A stretch of 48,878 nt of DNA from an uncultured Bacilli bacterium. Its GTDB lineage: Bacteria > Bacillota_I > Bacilli_A > RF39 > UBA660. Below are positions 34,056 to 43,069 of the stretch, one piece after another. Numbering within the stretch: position 1 is the stretch's first letter; each line of letters starts with the position of its first letter. The DNA lies in contig CAKOOK010000009.1 of the NCBI GenBank assembly GCA_934098515.1, positions 1-48,878 on the forward strand. The letters run 5' to 3'. Under the pieces are notes generated by a model that saw only the letters and a list, made by a program, of their open reading frames with translations, was not told where the DNA came from and made no database searches. The position numbers and the translations under genes are program-made.

Positions 34056-34942
34056 TATTCCTCACTCACATCAATATCTAAAATTTCTAAAATACGTGCT
34101 AAATCTCCCTCACTATCAAAAGGTATTAAAATTTTATTCTTATTAATTTGAACCTTAGTTCCAATCTTATCACGCATAACACTTTCATAAATTGAAAACT
34201 TAAGAGGCTTAATATTAACTCTAGTTACTGGTTGTTTCTTGCCAACAGACTTCATTGAACATAGCTTTTCAAGCTCTCTTACTGAAATTCCATCACTGAC
34301 AATTCTCTCCGCTAAAGTAATAATTAAATCATCATCATCTAACTTTGATAAAGTACGTGCATGACTCATTGAAATCTTACCTAAATTAATTTGTTCACGA
34401 ACACTTTTAGGTAAGCTAAGTAGTCCAAGTAAATTAGTAATATAACTTCTACTCTTACCAAACTTCTTCGCAATCTCATCTTGCGTTAAACCTGTATGAT
34501 TAATGTAGTTTTGAAAACCTTCAGCAAGCTCAATTGGTGAAAGATCCTCTCTTTGAATATTCTCTAAAATAGCAATATCCATCATCTGCTCATCAGTAAA
34601 ATCTCTTACTATAGCAGGTATCGTTTTCATTCCCGCAAGAGCTGATGCCTTAGTTCTACGTTCACCAGCAACAAGCTCATATCCATGTAAACTCTTCTTA
34701 ACTATAATTGGCTCAATAACACCATGCTCTTTAATTGACTCAGCAAGTTCTAATAAAGCATCTTGATCAAAATGCTCTCTAGGTTGATAAGGATTGCTAC
34801 GAATCTCAGCAACCGGAATTTGCTGAATATCACTTTCACTAGAGTTCTCAACAATATTTTGCTCTATAGTGTCAAAATTAATTTGCTCACTATTAAATAA
34901 TTGTTCTAACCCTTTTCCTAACGCTTTTCTCTTAGATTCCAT
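34055..34942 (-). CDS. parB: Chromosome partitioning protein ParB (Spo0J)
   Basis: 295 residues. The N-terminal CTPase domain has PVAEIRSNPYQPR, LAESIKEHGVIEPIIV and GYELVAGERRTKAS. The ILENIQREDLSPIELA segment precedes a helix-turn-helix (LTQDEIAKKFGKSRSYITNLL), and a dimerisation domain ends the protein. It binds parS sites and spreads as a CTP-dependent clamp to organise the origin region. It overlaps parA by 11 bases. I found no full parS site in the window. Confidence 0.97.
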   Translation of the reverse strand: MESKRKALGKGLEQLFNSEQINFDTIEQNIVENSSESDIQQIPVAEIRSNPYQPREHFDQDALLELAESIKEHGVIEPIIVKKSLHGYELVAGERRTKASALAGMKTIPAIVRDFTDEQMMDIAILENIQREDLSPIELAEGFQNYINHTGLTQDEIAKKFGKSRSYITNLLGLLSLPKSVREQINLGKISMSHARTLSKLDDDDLIITLAERIVSDGISVRELEKLCSMKSVGKKQPVTRVNIKPLKFSIYESVMRDKIGTKVQINKNKILIPFDSEGDLARILEILDIDVSEE

Positions 34943-35717
34943 CTCTCTCTATAACCTCCTTGGCTAAATTAGTATAAGCCTCAGCCGCTCTACTAGTTGG
35001 ATCGTATTCATTAATTGGTTCACCATGACTTGGAGCTTCAACTAATCTTATTAAACGTGGAATAATCGTATTAAACACTTTATCTTTAAAAAACTTTCTA
35101 ACTTCCTCAACAACTTCTAACCCTAAATTAGTTCTAGAATCTAATAATGTCAATAATACGCCTTCAATTTTTAAATTAGGATTTAATCTAGTTTGTGTCA
35201 TAATAATTGTGTTAAGTAGTTGGGTAATTCCCTCAAGCGCAAAGAACTCACACTGAACTGGAATAATAACTGAATCACTAGCAACTAATGCGTTTGTAGT
35301 AAGTAATCCTAGTGATGGTGGACAATCAATAATCATATAATCATAATTATCCATTATAGTTGCTAGTGCATTCTTTAACTGTTCATTCTTCTTAAACTCA
35401 ACATTCTGATATCCCTTTTCCATAAGTTCAATATCAATACCTGCTAAGTTAATAGTTGCCGGAATAATAGAAAGATTAGTAAAACCAGTCTTTCTAACTG
35501 CCTTCTTAGCCTCACAAGACCCATTTAACACATCATAAACACTATAATTTATATTCCCCTTATTAACACCTAATCCAGTTGTCGCATTACCCTGTGGATC
35601 AAGGTCAATAATAAGCGTTTTTTTTCCTAACTTACCTAAAGACGCAGCTAGATTTATACTAGTTGTTGTCTTACCAACACCACCTTTTTGATTTACTAAA
35701 GATATAATCTTTGTCAT
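34932..35717 (-). CDS. parA: Chromosome partitioning ATPase ParA (Soj)
   Basis: 261 residues. The deviant Walker A is NQKGGVGKTT (residues 9-18), Walker A-prime DPQGNATTGLG is near 40 and Walker B DYMIIDCPPSLG near 115. It lacks an N-terminal HTH, so it is the chromosomal Soj type. It works with ParB in origin segregation and can modulate DnaA. It leads an operon of parA, parB, mscS, DUF951, abgT, VTE5-like and VTE6-like genes. Confidence 0.97.
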   Translation of the reverse strand: MTKIISLVNQKGGVGKTTTSINLAASLGKLGKKTLIIDLDPQGNATTGLGVNKGNINYSVYDVLNGSCEAKKAVRKTGFTNLSIIPATINLAGIDIELMEKGYQNVEFKKNEQLKNALATIMDNYDYMIIDCPPSLGLLTTNALVASDSVIIPVQCEFFALEGITQLLNTIIMTQTRLNPNLKIEGVLLTLLDSRTNLGLEVVEEVRKFFKDKVFNTIIPRLIRLVEAPSHGEPINEYDPTSRAAEAYTNLAKEVIERDGI

Positions 35718-35750
35718 ATAATATCACTGCCTTCTTTACTTCTATAAAAT

Positions 35751-35779
35751 ATTTTATCATATATAATAATATTTGTCTA
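35751..35779 (-). promoter_or_regulatory. Promoter of the parA operon
   Basis: On the minus strand, TAGACA (35774-35779), 17-nt spacer, TAAAAT (35751-35756). The predicted start near 35744 gives a leader of about 27 nt. Confidence 0.6.
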
Positions 35780-35852
35780 AATAAAAAATACTATTTTTCA
35801 TAACGAGAGCGCCTTTTCTTTTCAACCCCAGAGTAATGTTAATAAACAAACT

Positions 35853-35879
35853 AAAAAAAGATTCTATTTATTAGAATCT
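35853..35879 (-). terminator. Terminator of ftsH
   Basis: Minus-strand stem AGATTCTA/TAGAATCT (35872-35879 with 35859-35866), 5-base loop, then seven T. The ftsH stop lies inside the hairpin. Confidence 0.88.
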
Positions 35880-37834
35880 TCTGCTTTTTCTATAGCTTTT
35901 TTTAACTCTTCATCAGTCATTTTAGTATAACCTTTAACACCAAGAACCTTAGCTCTTTCCTTTAAACTAACAGTATCTTCACTAGGTGTAAAGTTATCAC
36001 TAATATGTCCAGTTTCAACAAGTTCTTCAATTTCTTCTTTAGTAATAGTTTCTCTTTCAATAAGAGTATCAGCAAGTAATCTAACCAATTTCTCGTTTTC
36101 TTTTAAAATTCTAGTAGCTTCACTATAACACTGATTCATAATCTTTCTAACTTCTTGATCTATCTCAAGTGCTACAGCATCACTAAAATTCTTACTCTTA
36201 TTATAATCTCTACCTAAGAATACACCTTCACTCTTTTGTTCTAACTGAACTGGTCCTAAATCACTCATACCATATTCAGTAACCATAGATCTAGCAATCT
36301 TAGTAGCTTTACTAAAGTCATCACTAGCACCAGTAGTAATCTCACCAAAGAATAACTCTTCACTAACTCTACCACCAAGTAAACCAGTAATAGTTGAAAG
36401 AAGTTCACTCTTAGTCATAATAGCAATCTTCTCTTCCTTAGGTAGCATCATAGTATAACCACCAGCTACACCTCTAGGAATAATTGTAATCTTATGTACT
36501 ACCTCTGCATCTGGAACTTTCATACCAATAACAGCATGTCCACTCTCATGAAGAGCAATCAATTCTTTTTCTTTAGGAGTAATCGTATGACTAACCTTAG
36601 CTGGTCCCATCAATACTCTATCAGTAGCTTCATCAATCTCAGCCATTGTAATAGCTGGTAAATTTCTTCTAACTGCAAGAAGTGCTGCTTCATTAAGTAA
36701 ATTTTCTAAATCAGCTCCGCTAAATCCTGGAGTACGTTTAGAAATATTCTCTAAATTAACACTCTTATCAAACACTTTATTACGTGCATGTACTTCTAAA
36801 ATAGCTTTTCTTTCCTTTTGATCTGGTAAACTAACTGTAACCTGTCTATCAAATCTTCCTGGTCTAAGTAATGCAGGATCAAGTACATCTGGTCTATTAG
36901 TTGCAGCAATAATGATAATTCCTTCATTAGCACCAAAACCATCCATTTCAGTTAATAACTGATTTAATGTTTGTTCTCTCTCATCATGTCCACCGCCTAA
37001 ACCAGTACCTCTTTGACGTCCAACAGCATCAATTTCATCAATAAAGATTAAGCATGGTGCAGATTGCTTAGCTTGTTTAAACATATCACGAACACGTGAA
37101 GCACCAACACCAACAAATAACTCTACAAAATCAGAACCACTTATATAATAAAATGGTACATTTGCTTCACCAGCAACAGCCTTAGCAAGTAAAGTCTTAC
37201 CAGTTCCTGGAGGACCTACAAGTAATACACCTTTAGGTATTCTAGCCCCAAGTTTTTGAAACTTCTTAGGATTCTTTAAGAAATCAATTAACTCAGCAAC
37301 CTCTTCTTTTTCCTCAACAAGCCCAGCAACATCACTAAACTTAGCTTTAGACTCCTCATTTAACTTAGCACGGCTTCTTCCAAAATCCATACTATTTTTA
37401 TTGCCACCACTTATCTTAGAAAATAACCAAATAGTCGCACCAATTAACACAACAGTTGGTACCACATTTATTAATACAGTAACAAAACCACTATTCTCAG
37501 GATTAGGATTAGTAACTACTTCAATCTCATCTTCATCAACATACTTCATTACCTTATCAAGCACAGTCTCAGCAAGCGGAACATTAACTCTAAAACTTTC
37601 AGTACTCTTATAATCCTTTAGTTTTCCATCAATAACATAAACACCAGAAGCATTCTTTGGTGTAATCTCTAACTTAGATACATCACCCTCAGATAATTTC
37701 TTAATAAACTCATCATAAGAATAATCATAAACTTTATATTGTGATAAATTAAAGAAAACTAACACTCCAATAATAACAATCAATAAAATTGCATAAGGAA
37801 CAGTTTGCTTTGTATAATTCTTTTTCTTCTTCAT
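35864..37834 (-). CDS. ftsH: ATP-dependent zinc metalloprotease FtsH
   Basis: 656 residues. There are two TM helices (about 11-30 and 118-140) around a 90-residue outer domain. The AAA module has Walker A GPPGTGKT, Walker B LIFIDEIDAVGR, pore loop near YFVELFVGVGAS-type residues, and second-region-of-homology arginines (NRPDVLDPALLRPGRFDR). The zinc site is HESGH. FtsH degrades misfolded and regulatory membrane and cytosolic proteins. AAGGAG precedes the ATG, which lies 1 base past the tilS stop; the tilS-ftsH pair is conserved in Bacillota. Confidence 0.98.
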   Translation of the reverse strand: MKKKKNYTKQTVPYAILLIVIIGVLVFFNLSQYKVYDYSYDEFIKKLSEGDVSKLEITPKNASGVYVIDGKLKDYKSTESFRVNVPLAETVLDKVMKYVDEDEIEVVTNPNPENSGFVTVLINVVPTVVLIGATIWLFSKISGGNKNSMDFGRSRAKLNEESKAKFSDVAGLVEEKEEVAELIDFLKNPKKFQKLGARIPKGVLLVGPPGTGKTLLAKAVAGEANVPFYYISGSDFVELFVGVGASRVRDMFKQAKQSAPCLIFIDEIDAVGRQRGTGLGGGHDEREQTLNQLLTEMDGFGANEGIIIIAATNRPDVLDPALLRPGRFDRQVTVSLPDQKERKAILEVHARNKVFDKSVNLENISKRTPGFSGADLENLLNEAALLAVRRNLPAITMAEIDEATDRVLMGPAKVSHTITPKEKELIALHESGHAVIGMKVPDAEVVHKITIIPRGVAGGYTMMLPKEEKIAIMTKSELLSTITGLLGGRVSEELFFGEITTGASDDFSKATKIARSMVTEYGMSDLGPVQLEQKSEGVFLGRDYNKSKNFSDAVALEIDQEVRKIMNQCYSEATRILKENEKLVRLLADTLIERETITKEEIEELVETGHISDNFTPSEDTVSLKERAKVLGVKGYTKMTDEELKKAIEKAEDSNK

Positions 37835-37835
37835 A

Positions 37836-39149
37836 CTATTTCTCCTTCTTTACATACTTAAGTATTATATCATAACTTTCATTCATTTGCTTATCAAATT
37901 TACTTTTTTTTACGCCAGGAATCCACAAAATATTTCCATCATCATCACAAACCAAAGGATAACTATCACGAATCTTTAATGGAACCTTCTCATCAATAAA
38001 AATACTCTTAATTTTTTTAGTTCCATTCATATTCTTAACAACCATAAAATCCCCTGGTTTTCTTGTTCTTACGTGAAGAGGAAGCTTAACTTCATCACTA
38101 GACAATCTAATATAGTAATTACTCTTCCCATCATAAGATGGTACTTCCTCAATTACTCCCAAAGGAAGTTCTATCCTCTTATCAAATATATAATCATAAG
38201 TTAGAACTAAATCCTCCTCATTAAAAATAAGACTATTATAATATTTATAAACTTTAACCCCATTAGGTAAACAAACATACCCATTAGGTTTTCCCTCAAT
38301 TAAATTAAAGATTAGATCTAAATGTTTATCGTTAATATAGGTAATATCATCACGATAAATCTCAGAAAGAATTGCGCACAAAGTATGCTTTTTAAGTAGA
38401 AGGGGTAGAGAATTAAAACCATCCAAATCTAATCTATTATTTGAATACAATCTATCAAGCAAAGAAATAACTTCTTTCTCAACATAATCATTATATTCAT
38501 CTATAGTATGACTGAACTTTATGAATTTTTCGTGAATTTTCGGATTAATTTCCTTTAAAACAGGCAAAACATCCAATCTTATCTTATTTCTAGTATGTAC
38601 CCTTTCAAAATTAGTATAATCATTTGCATACATTATCCCATATTTTTCATTATATTCTAAAATATCCTTCTTAGTAACAAAAATAAGTGGTCTAACTAAT
38701 CTTTTACCTCTAAACTCAGACTCCTCACTAAAACCGGCATACCCACCAAAAGATGCTCCCCTACTAATTCTCATCAAAATAGTTTCTACTAAATCATCAC
38801 CATGATGCGCCGTAAACAAATAATTTGCATTATATTTAGTTAATATTTCTTCAAAAAAATTATACCGTATTTTCCTAGCCTTAGACTCAAAATTACCATC
38901 AATTTCTTCTAAAATACTCATTCCCTCAAAAGGAATATTGTTATCCTTAGAGTACTCTTCTAATAATCTATACTCCTCATCACTTTCACTTCTAACCTTA
39001 TGATTAACATGAGCTACAACTACCTTTAATCCGCATTTACGCAAAAGATCAAGCAAGCACATTGAATCAGGTCCATAAGAACAAGCAAGAACAACATATT
39101 CATCTTTCAAAATATTTAAATTATTTATAAAATTAATAACCTCTCTCAT
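37836..39149 (-). CDS. tilS: tRNA(Ile)-lysidine synthetase TilS
   Basis: 437 residues. The PP-loop near the N-terminus reads ACSYGPDSMCLL, a departure from the usual SGGxDS. The rest of the N-type ATP-pyrophosphatase core is present (VAHVNHKVRSESDEE, FTAHHGDDLVETILMR, RPLIFVTKKDI). A TilS substrate-binding part and a C-terminal TilS domain (HVRTRKPGDFM, IKSIFIDEKVP, ILWIPGVKKS) follow. TilS converts C34 of tRNA-Ile(CAU) to lysidine so it reads AUA, essential in this AT-rich genome. I used the ATG at 39149 with GGAGG; a GTG 15 bases earlier would include the Shine-Dalgarno. Confidence 0.95.
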   Translation of the reverse strand: MREVINFINNLNILKDEYVVLACSYGPDSMCLLDLLRKCGLKVVVAHVNHKVRSESDEEYRLLEEYSKDNNIPFEGMSILEEIDGNFESKARKIRYNFFEEILTKYNANYLFTAHHGDDLVETILMRISRGASFGGYAGFSEESEFRGKRLVRPLIFVTKKDILEYNEKYGIMYANDYTNFERVHTRNKIRLDVLPVLKEINPKIHEKFIKFSHTIDEYNDYVEKEVISLLDRLYSNNRLDLDGFNSLPLLLKKHTLCAILSEIYRDDITYINDKHLDLIFNLIEGKPNGYVCLPNGVKVYKYYNSLIFNEEDLVLTYDYIFDKRIELPLGVIEEVPSYDGKSNYYIRLSSDEVKLPLHVRTRKPGDFMVVKNMNGTKKIKSIFIDEKVPLKIRDSYPLVCDDDGNILWIPGVKKSKFDKQMNESYDIILKYVKKEK

Positions 39150-39168
39150 AAACCCTCCAATCACAAAT

Positions 39169-39197
39169 AGTTTACCTTACAATTAACGAATAATCAA
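39169..39197 (-). promoter_or_regulatory. Promoter of tilS-ftsH
   Basis: Minus-strand TTGATT (39192-39197), 17-nt spacer, TAAACT (39169-39174), ending just ahead of the tilS Shine-Dalgarno. Confidence 0.5.
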
Positions 39198-39233
39198 CCA
39201 ATTTTCAAAATTTGATAGTCCCTATAAAAATGC

Positions 39234-39259
39234 AAAAACCTTGAGATAAACTCCCAAGG
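39234..39259 (-). terminator. Terminator of rplM-rpsI
   Basis: Minus-strand hairpin CCTTGGGAG/CTCAAGG (two bases unpaired on the left arm) followed by five T. Confidence 0.78.
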
Positions 39260-39272
39260 TATAAGAAACAAA

Positions 39273-39689
39273 TTAACGTTTACTAAATTGTGGTGCTCTA
39301 CGAGCTTTCTTAAGACCATATTTCTTACGTTCTTTAACTCTAGGATCACGAGTTAAGAAACCAGCTTCTCTAAGAACTTTCTTATAAGCGTCTTCTCTAG
39401 CTTGATCAGCCTCAGCATCAAACTCAACTAATGCTTTAGTAATAGCAAGTCTAATAGCTCCAGCTTGTCCAGAGAATCCACCACCATTAACCTTAACATC
39501 AATATCAAAAGTATTTTCGTTATTAGTTAATACAAGTGGTTGTTTTAAATCCATTACTAAAGTAGGAAAAGGCATGTATTCATTTACATCTCTACCATTA
39601 ACAGTAATCTTTCCCTTACCAGTAACTAGTTTAACTTGTGCAACTGAACGTTTTCTTCTTCCAGTAGCAGTAACTTCACTTTTCTTCAT
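39273..39689 (-). CDS. rpsI: 30S ribosomal protein S9
   Basis: 138 residues. Typical S9: TGRRKRSVAQVKLVTGKGKITVNG at the start, NGGGFSGQAGAIRLAI in the middle, and the C-terminal basic tail ending RRAPQFSKR that reaches the P-site tRNA. The ATG at 39689 has AGGAGAG before it; a TTG further upstream overlaps the rplM stop. Co-transcribed with rplM as in nearly all bacteria. Confidence 0.97.
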   Translation of the reverse strand: MKKSEVTATGRRKRSVAQVKLVTGKGKITVNGRDVNEYMPFPTLVMDLKQPLVLTNNENTFDIDVKVNGGGFSGQAGAIRLAITKALVEFDAEADQAREDAYKKVLREAGFLTRDPRVKERKKYGLKKARRAPQFSKR

Positions 39690-39699
39690 AATCTCTCTC

Positions 39700-40131
39700 C
39701 TAATCAATTGTTATTGTAGTTGGCTTTTGAGCCTCATGTTTATGTTCACTACCAGCATAAACGAATAGCTTACGATACATTTGTCTTCCTAAAGGTCCAT
39801 TTGGAAGCATACCATTAACAGCTCTTTCAACCATTTCTACAGGATAACTTTCTAACATAGTTTTAGCATTACGAGTTCTTAGTCCACCTGGGAATCCAGA
39901 ATGATTATAGTACATCTTATCATTAATCTTATTACCAGTTAACTTAACCTTATCAGCATTAATAATAATTACATAATCTCCACAATCAATATGAGGTGTA
40001 AAAGTTGCTTTATGTTTTCCTCTTAAAATAGTAGCAGCTTTAGTCGCTACACGTCCTAGAGGTTTATCAGCAGCATCAATTACATACCACGTGCGTTCTA
40101 CAGTTTCTTTTGTTTGCATAAATGTTTTCAT
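39700..40131 (-). CDS. rplM: 50S ribosomal protein L13
   Basis: 143 residues, standard size. It has WYVIDAADKPLGRVATKAATILRGKHK, DYVIIINADKVKLTGNK and a VNGMLPNGPLGRQMYRKL motif. AAAGGA precedes the ATG at 40131. L13 is a primary 23S rRNA-binding protein. First gene of the rplM-rpsI operon, with its own promoter and a leader of about 75 nt that contains a small hairpin. Confidence 0.97.
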   Translation of the reverse strand: MKTFMQTKETVERTWYVIDAADKPLGRVATKAATILRGKHKATFTPHIDCGDYVIIINADKVKLTGNKINDKMYYNHSGFPGGLRTRNAKTMLESYPVEMVERAVNGMLPNGPLGRQMYRKLFVYAGSEHKHEAQKPTTITID

Positions 40132-40154
40132 AAAATAATTCCTTTCATCACTCA

Positions 40155-40175
40155 ATTATCATTTGACGTCCCAAA
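40155..40175 (-). promoter_or_regulatory. Leader hairpin of rplM-rpsI, possible L13 autoregulatory site
   Basis: In the transcribed leader (about 40208 to 40132) the minus strand carries ATTTG-GGACGT-CAAAT, a 5-bp stem with a GC-rich 6-base loop. In Bacillus the L13 operon has a regulatory leader. I cannot match this one to that structure with certainty. Confidence 0.3.
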
Positions 40176-40214
40176 TCAGCAAATAATTAAGCAAATCAAA
40201 ATGTACCAATATGA

Positions 40215-40243
40215 ATTATATGAAACCTTGCCCATAAAGTCAA
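40215..40243 (-). promoter_or_regulatory. Promoter of rplM-rpsI
   Basis: Minus-strand TTGACT (40238-40243), exact 17-nt spacer, TATAAT (40215-40220). Confidence 0.85.
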
Positions 40244-40264
40244 TAAAAACTTACTCAAAAACAA

Positions 40265-40298
40265 GAAAAAATGTGAATAACTATCAAATTATCCACAT
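40265..40298 (-). terminator. Terminator of gltX
   Basis: Minus-strand 10-bp stem (40289-40298 with 40271-40280, one G-T pair), 8-base loop, then six T. It begins at the gltX stop codon. Confidence 0.88.
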
Positions 40299-41947
40299 AT
40301 TTTACTAAATCTAGCCCTAACTTCAGCATCCCCTAATATATTAATAATCTCATATAAATCAGGAGTTGTAAGTTTAGTAGTTAGTGCTACTCTTATAACA
40401 TTACTTATATCAGCGGTACTACCTCTATAATTATCTGGGTTTTCTTTATACTCTTTCATATTAGAACAATAACCCATCTTCTCAGTTAACTCCTTAATCT
40501 TATTAAACCAAGTTTCCTTATCATCATTAATATCAAAATACTCATTTAAATAAGTAGAAATAATTTCCTTAGCATCCTCTACATGCTTTAAGAAACTAAA
40601 ATCAAATATAGCTCCATTAAATAATTCATTATACATATACCAAATATTATCTTTAACTTCACTAAAACAAGCAAAATCTTTTCTAGGTTTCTTCTGCTCT
40701 CTTTCAATATTTAATACGCTAATTGTATAATCCTTATGTTTATTAATTAAAGCATTAAAATCAGTATCATAAATCTTAGACCACTCATCTAATCCATCAA
40801 ATACTTCACTAGCCTTTAACTTGCTTAAATAATTCTTAGAAATATTATCAAGCTTATCTAAATCAAATAGTGCTCCAGCAGAACTCATCTTCTTAGGAGA
40901 AAACTCAAACTCAGTAAAATCCGCATCAGGATGACCTTCTCTCCACTGCTCATAATTAGAATTTGCTATCGTCATAATTGCTTCAATCAATGAATAAACT
41001 GGATAACCCTTCTCTTCATAATAAGTCATTCTAGCCTCTGGATCTAATCTCTTAGATATCTTTCTAATCTTATCTCCATCCTTCTTTAATATTAAAGGAG
41101 TATGAATATACTTAGGCATCTTAAATCCAAATGTCTTAAATAACTCATAATGAACTGGCACACTACTCATCCACTCTTGACCACGTACAACATGTGTTGT
41201 TCTCATTAAATGATCATCAACCAAATGCGCAAAATGATATGTTGGTAGTAAATTACTAGACTTCATAATTGGAATATCTATATCATTTTCTGGAAACTCC
41301 ATCTCACCAAACACTAAATCATTAAACTTAAACTTATTAAAGAAATTACCAGAGCTCTTTAATCTAACAGTATACTTCTCGCCATTCTTAATTCTTTCCA
41401 TAGCTTCTGCCGGACTTAAATCACGATACTTAGCATACTTACCATAAATACCAATTCTCTTCTTACCAGCAGTCTGAGTTGCTCTAATTTCATCCATCTC
41501 TTCCTGAGTTAAAAAACATGGATAAGCCTTACCTTGACTAACTAACTCTTTTATAAAAGCATGATAAATATCTTTCCTCTCTGACTGAATATAAGGCCCA
41601 TAATTACCTGCTTCCTTATTAATATCACGATACTCATACTCATCTGGATTAATATGATAATGCTCAAGTACATGACGAATATACTCAACTGCTCCACTAA
41701 GTTCTCTAGATGAATCTGTGTCTTCATTTCTTAAAAAGAACACACCACCACTTTGCTTAGCAAGAACATAATTAATAACAGAAGAATAAAAATTACCAAT
41801 ATGCATAAATCCTGTTGGACTAGGCGCATATCTTGTAACCTTAGCTCCTTCCTTTAAATTTCTCTCAGGATACTCCTTCTCATAATCAGCTACGGTTTTC
41901 TTTATATCCGGAAATATTAAATCCGCAAGTTTTTTATAATCATCCAT
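40289..41947 (-). CDS. gltX: Glutamyl-tRNA synthetase
   Basis: 552 residues, longer than the usual 470-500. Class I signature YAPSPTGFMHIGN near 42-54, RNEDTDSSRE near 74-83, GQEWMSSVPVHYELF, and the KMSKS-equivalent KISKR near 315. The N-terminal extension of about 35 residues before the HIGH motif and the C-terminal helical part are larger than in E. coli GluRS. It charges tRNA-Glu (and perhaps tRNA-Gln for transamidation). A tRNA-Glu gene lies 4.5 kb away at 46480. Own promoter and terminator. Confidence 0.92.
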   Translation of the reverse strand: MDDYKKLADLIFPDIKKTVADYEKEYPERNLKEGAKVTRYAPSPTGFMHIGNFYSSVINYVLAKQSGGVFFLRNEDTDSSRELSGAVEYIRHVLEHYHINPDEYEYRDINKEAGNYGPYIQSERKDIYHAFIKELVSQGKAYPCFLTQEEMDEIRATQTAGKKRIGIYGKYAKYRDLSPAEAMERIKNGEKYTVRLKSSGNFFNKFKFNDLVFGEMEFPENDIDIPIMKSSNLLPTYHFAHLVDDHLMRTTHVVRGQEWMSSVPVHYELFKTFGFKMPKYIHTPLILKKDGDKIRKISKRLDPEARMTYYEEKGYPVYSLIEAIMTIANSNYEQWREGHPDADFTEFEFSPKKMSSAGALFDLDKLDNISKNYLSKLKASEVFDGLDEWSKIYDTDFNALINKHKDYTISVLNIEREQKKPRKDFACFSEVKDNIWYMYNELFNGAIFDFSFLKHVEDAKEIISTYLNEYFDINDDKETWFNKIKELTEKMGYCSNMKEYKENPDNYRGSTADISNVIRVALTTKLTTPDLYEIINILGDAEVRARFSKICG

Positions 41948-41973
41948 AAAATCACTCGTCTTTCTTCCCTACA

Positions 41974-42002
41974 ATTCTAACAAAATAATCCCATAAAATC
42001 AA
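41974..42002 (-). promoter_or_regulatory. Promoter of gltX
   Basis: Minus-strand TTGATT (41997-42002), 17-nt spacer, TAGAAT (41974-41979), between gltX and the next upstream gene. Confidence 0.65.
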
Positions 42003-42545
42003 CTACACATGGTAATTATTACCAAGCCAAATTCTTGAAACCGCATCAATTATAAATAACGCAAAAATCACATAATACAAAAAATCAACTTTCTTATTTT
42101 TAACATTTGCTAATTTCAAACATAAAGGATAAACATAATAAATACTAAGAAGAGCTAAAACTCCAAATCTAAGTCCCGGAACAAGTGCTATTCTTCCTTC
42201 AAAATTCATAAACTTATCACTATAATCCCACAAACTTCTAAAATCAATAATATAAGATGCAATAAGTTCCACTAAAACACAAATAATCGTTGTCTCAAAA
42301 AACAACACTAGTGGTCTAACATTAACATTATCAATCATAATCTTCTTATCTTTATACTTATAAAAGAAATAAACTACAATAAGACCACCAAATCCATATA
42401 TTGGAAGCCAAGGCCCCCACAAAGAACCTCTATTAACTAACACATGATCTTCTACTATAAAAAGGAACTCCTCATATAGCCATCCACAAATTGCAAAAAC
42501 TATAAATGTCAAAAAATACTTTTTTAAATTATTCACTACTATCAC
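42003..42545 (-). CDS. CmpB-like polytopic membrane protein
   Basis: 180 residues, about five TM, with GPWLPIYGFGGLIV near 41-54 and EGRIALVPGLRFG near 124. It is the second member in this window of the putative ABC-transporter type IV (CmpB-like) family; the other is at 2740-3300. The two share the LVNRG/FVNRG and GPWLPIYG segment but are otherwise quite divergent. It starts 3 bases after the DUF6512-like gene, so they are one operon. No ATPase partner is visible. Confidence 0.7.
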   Translation of the reverse strand: MIVVNNLKKYFLTFIVFAICGWLYEEFLFIVEDHVLVNRGSLWGPWLPIYGFGGLIVVYFFYKYKDKKIMIDNVNVRPLVLFFETTIICVLVELIASYIIDFRSLWDYSDKFMNFEGRIALVPGLRFGVLALLSIYYVYPLCLKLANVKNKKVDFLYYVIFALFIIDAVSRIWLGNNYHV

Positions 42546-42548
42546 CTA

Positions 42549-43067
42549 TTATTCTTCAGTATGTCCTTCTTTTCCATATTTATTAGATATTGGGTCTTTA
42601 AATAAAAAATTATGAACAGGTTCTAAAGTTCCAACCATATAAGTTCCAAATACCATAAACAATATTATAACAGAAACATACTGATAAACAAAAACAAATG
42701 GCTTCATATTTACAATATAATTAAAGATAAACTGTGAACAAAAAATAGTAACATAAAAATAAATAATATCAAACCAAAGCACTGCCTTCTTCGCAATTGC
42801 TGTATAAGTATAAAAAATAATTGGTATTAAAAATACTATAACAAGTAAACTAGCACTCTTCGCTATAAAATAATTAGGATTTGTCCCATACTTAAATCCA
42901 TCTAACAAACTCCATAAAAAAGTTGGCGTTAAAGCAATCTTAATATGCTCCCAAGTGCTTTCATTAACTGCTGCAAATATAGCAACTACCTTATTATGAC
43001 CGCTTATTTCATATAAAAAATGTAAAAGTGTTCCAACAATTGAAATAACAATAAAACCTATCCACAT
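42549..43067 (-). CDS. DUF6512-like polytopic membrane protein
   Basis: 172 residues with about five TM. The N-terminal half shows GTLLHFLYEISGHNKVV and FAAVNESTWEHIKIALTP, the pattern of the DUF6512 family. Function unknown. It lies 2 bases past the metal-ATPase stop and directly before the CmpB-like gene, so it may be regulated with the cad operon. Confidence 0.65.
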   Translation of the reverse strand: MWIGFIVISIVGTLLHFLYEISGHNKVVAIFAAVNESTWEHIKIALTPTFLWSLLDGFKYGTNPNYFIAKSASLLVIVFLIPIIFYTYTAIAKKAVLWFDIIYFYVTIFCSQFIFNYIVNMKPFVFVYQYVSVIILFMVFGTYMVGTLEPVHNFLFKDPISNKYGKEGHTEE

Positions 43068-43069
43068 AA

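Noticed and set aside
37086..37104. CACGTG with flanking bases resembling a parS site
   Set aside because: Only one half of the palindrome matches, and it lies in the coding sequence of a conserved FtsH motif. No full parS was found in the window.
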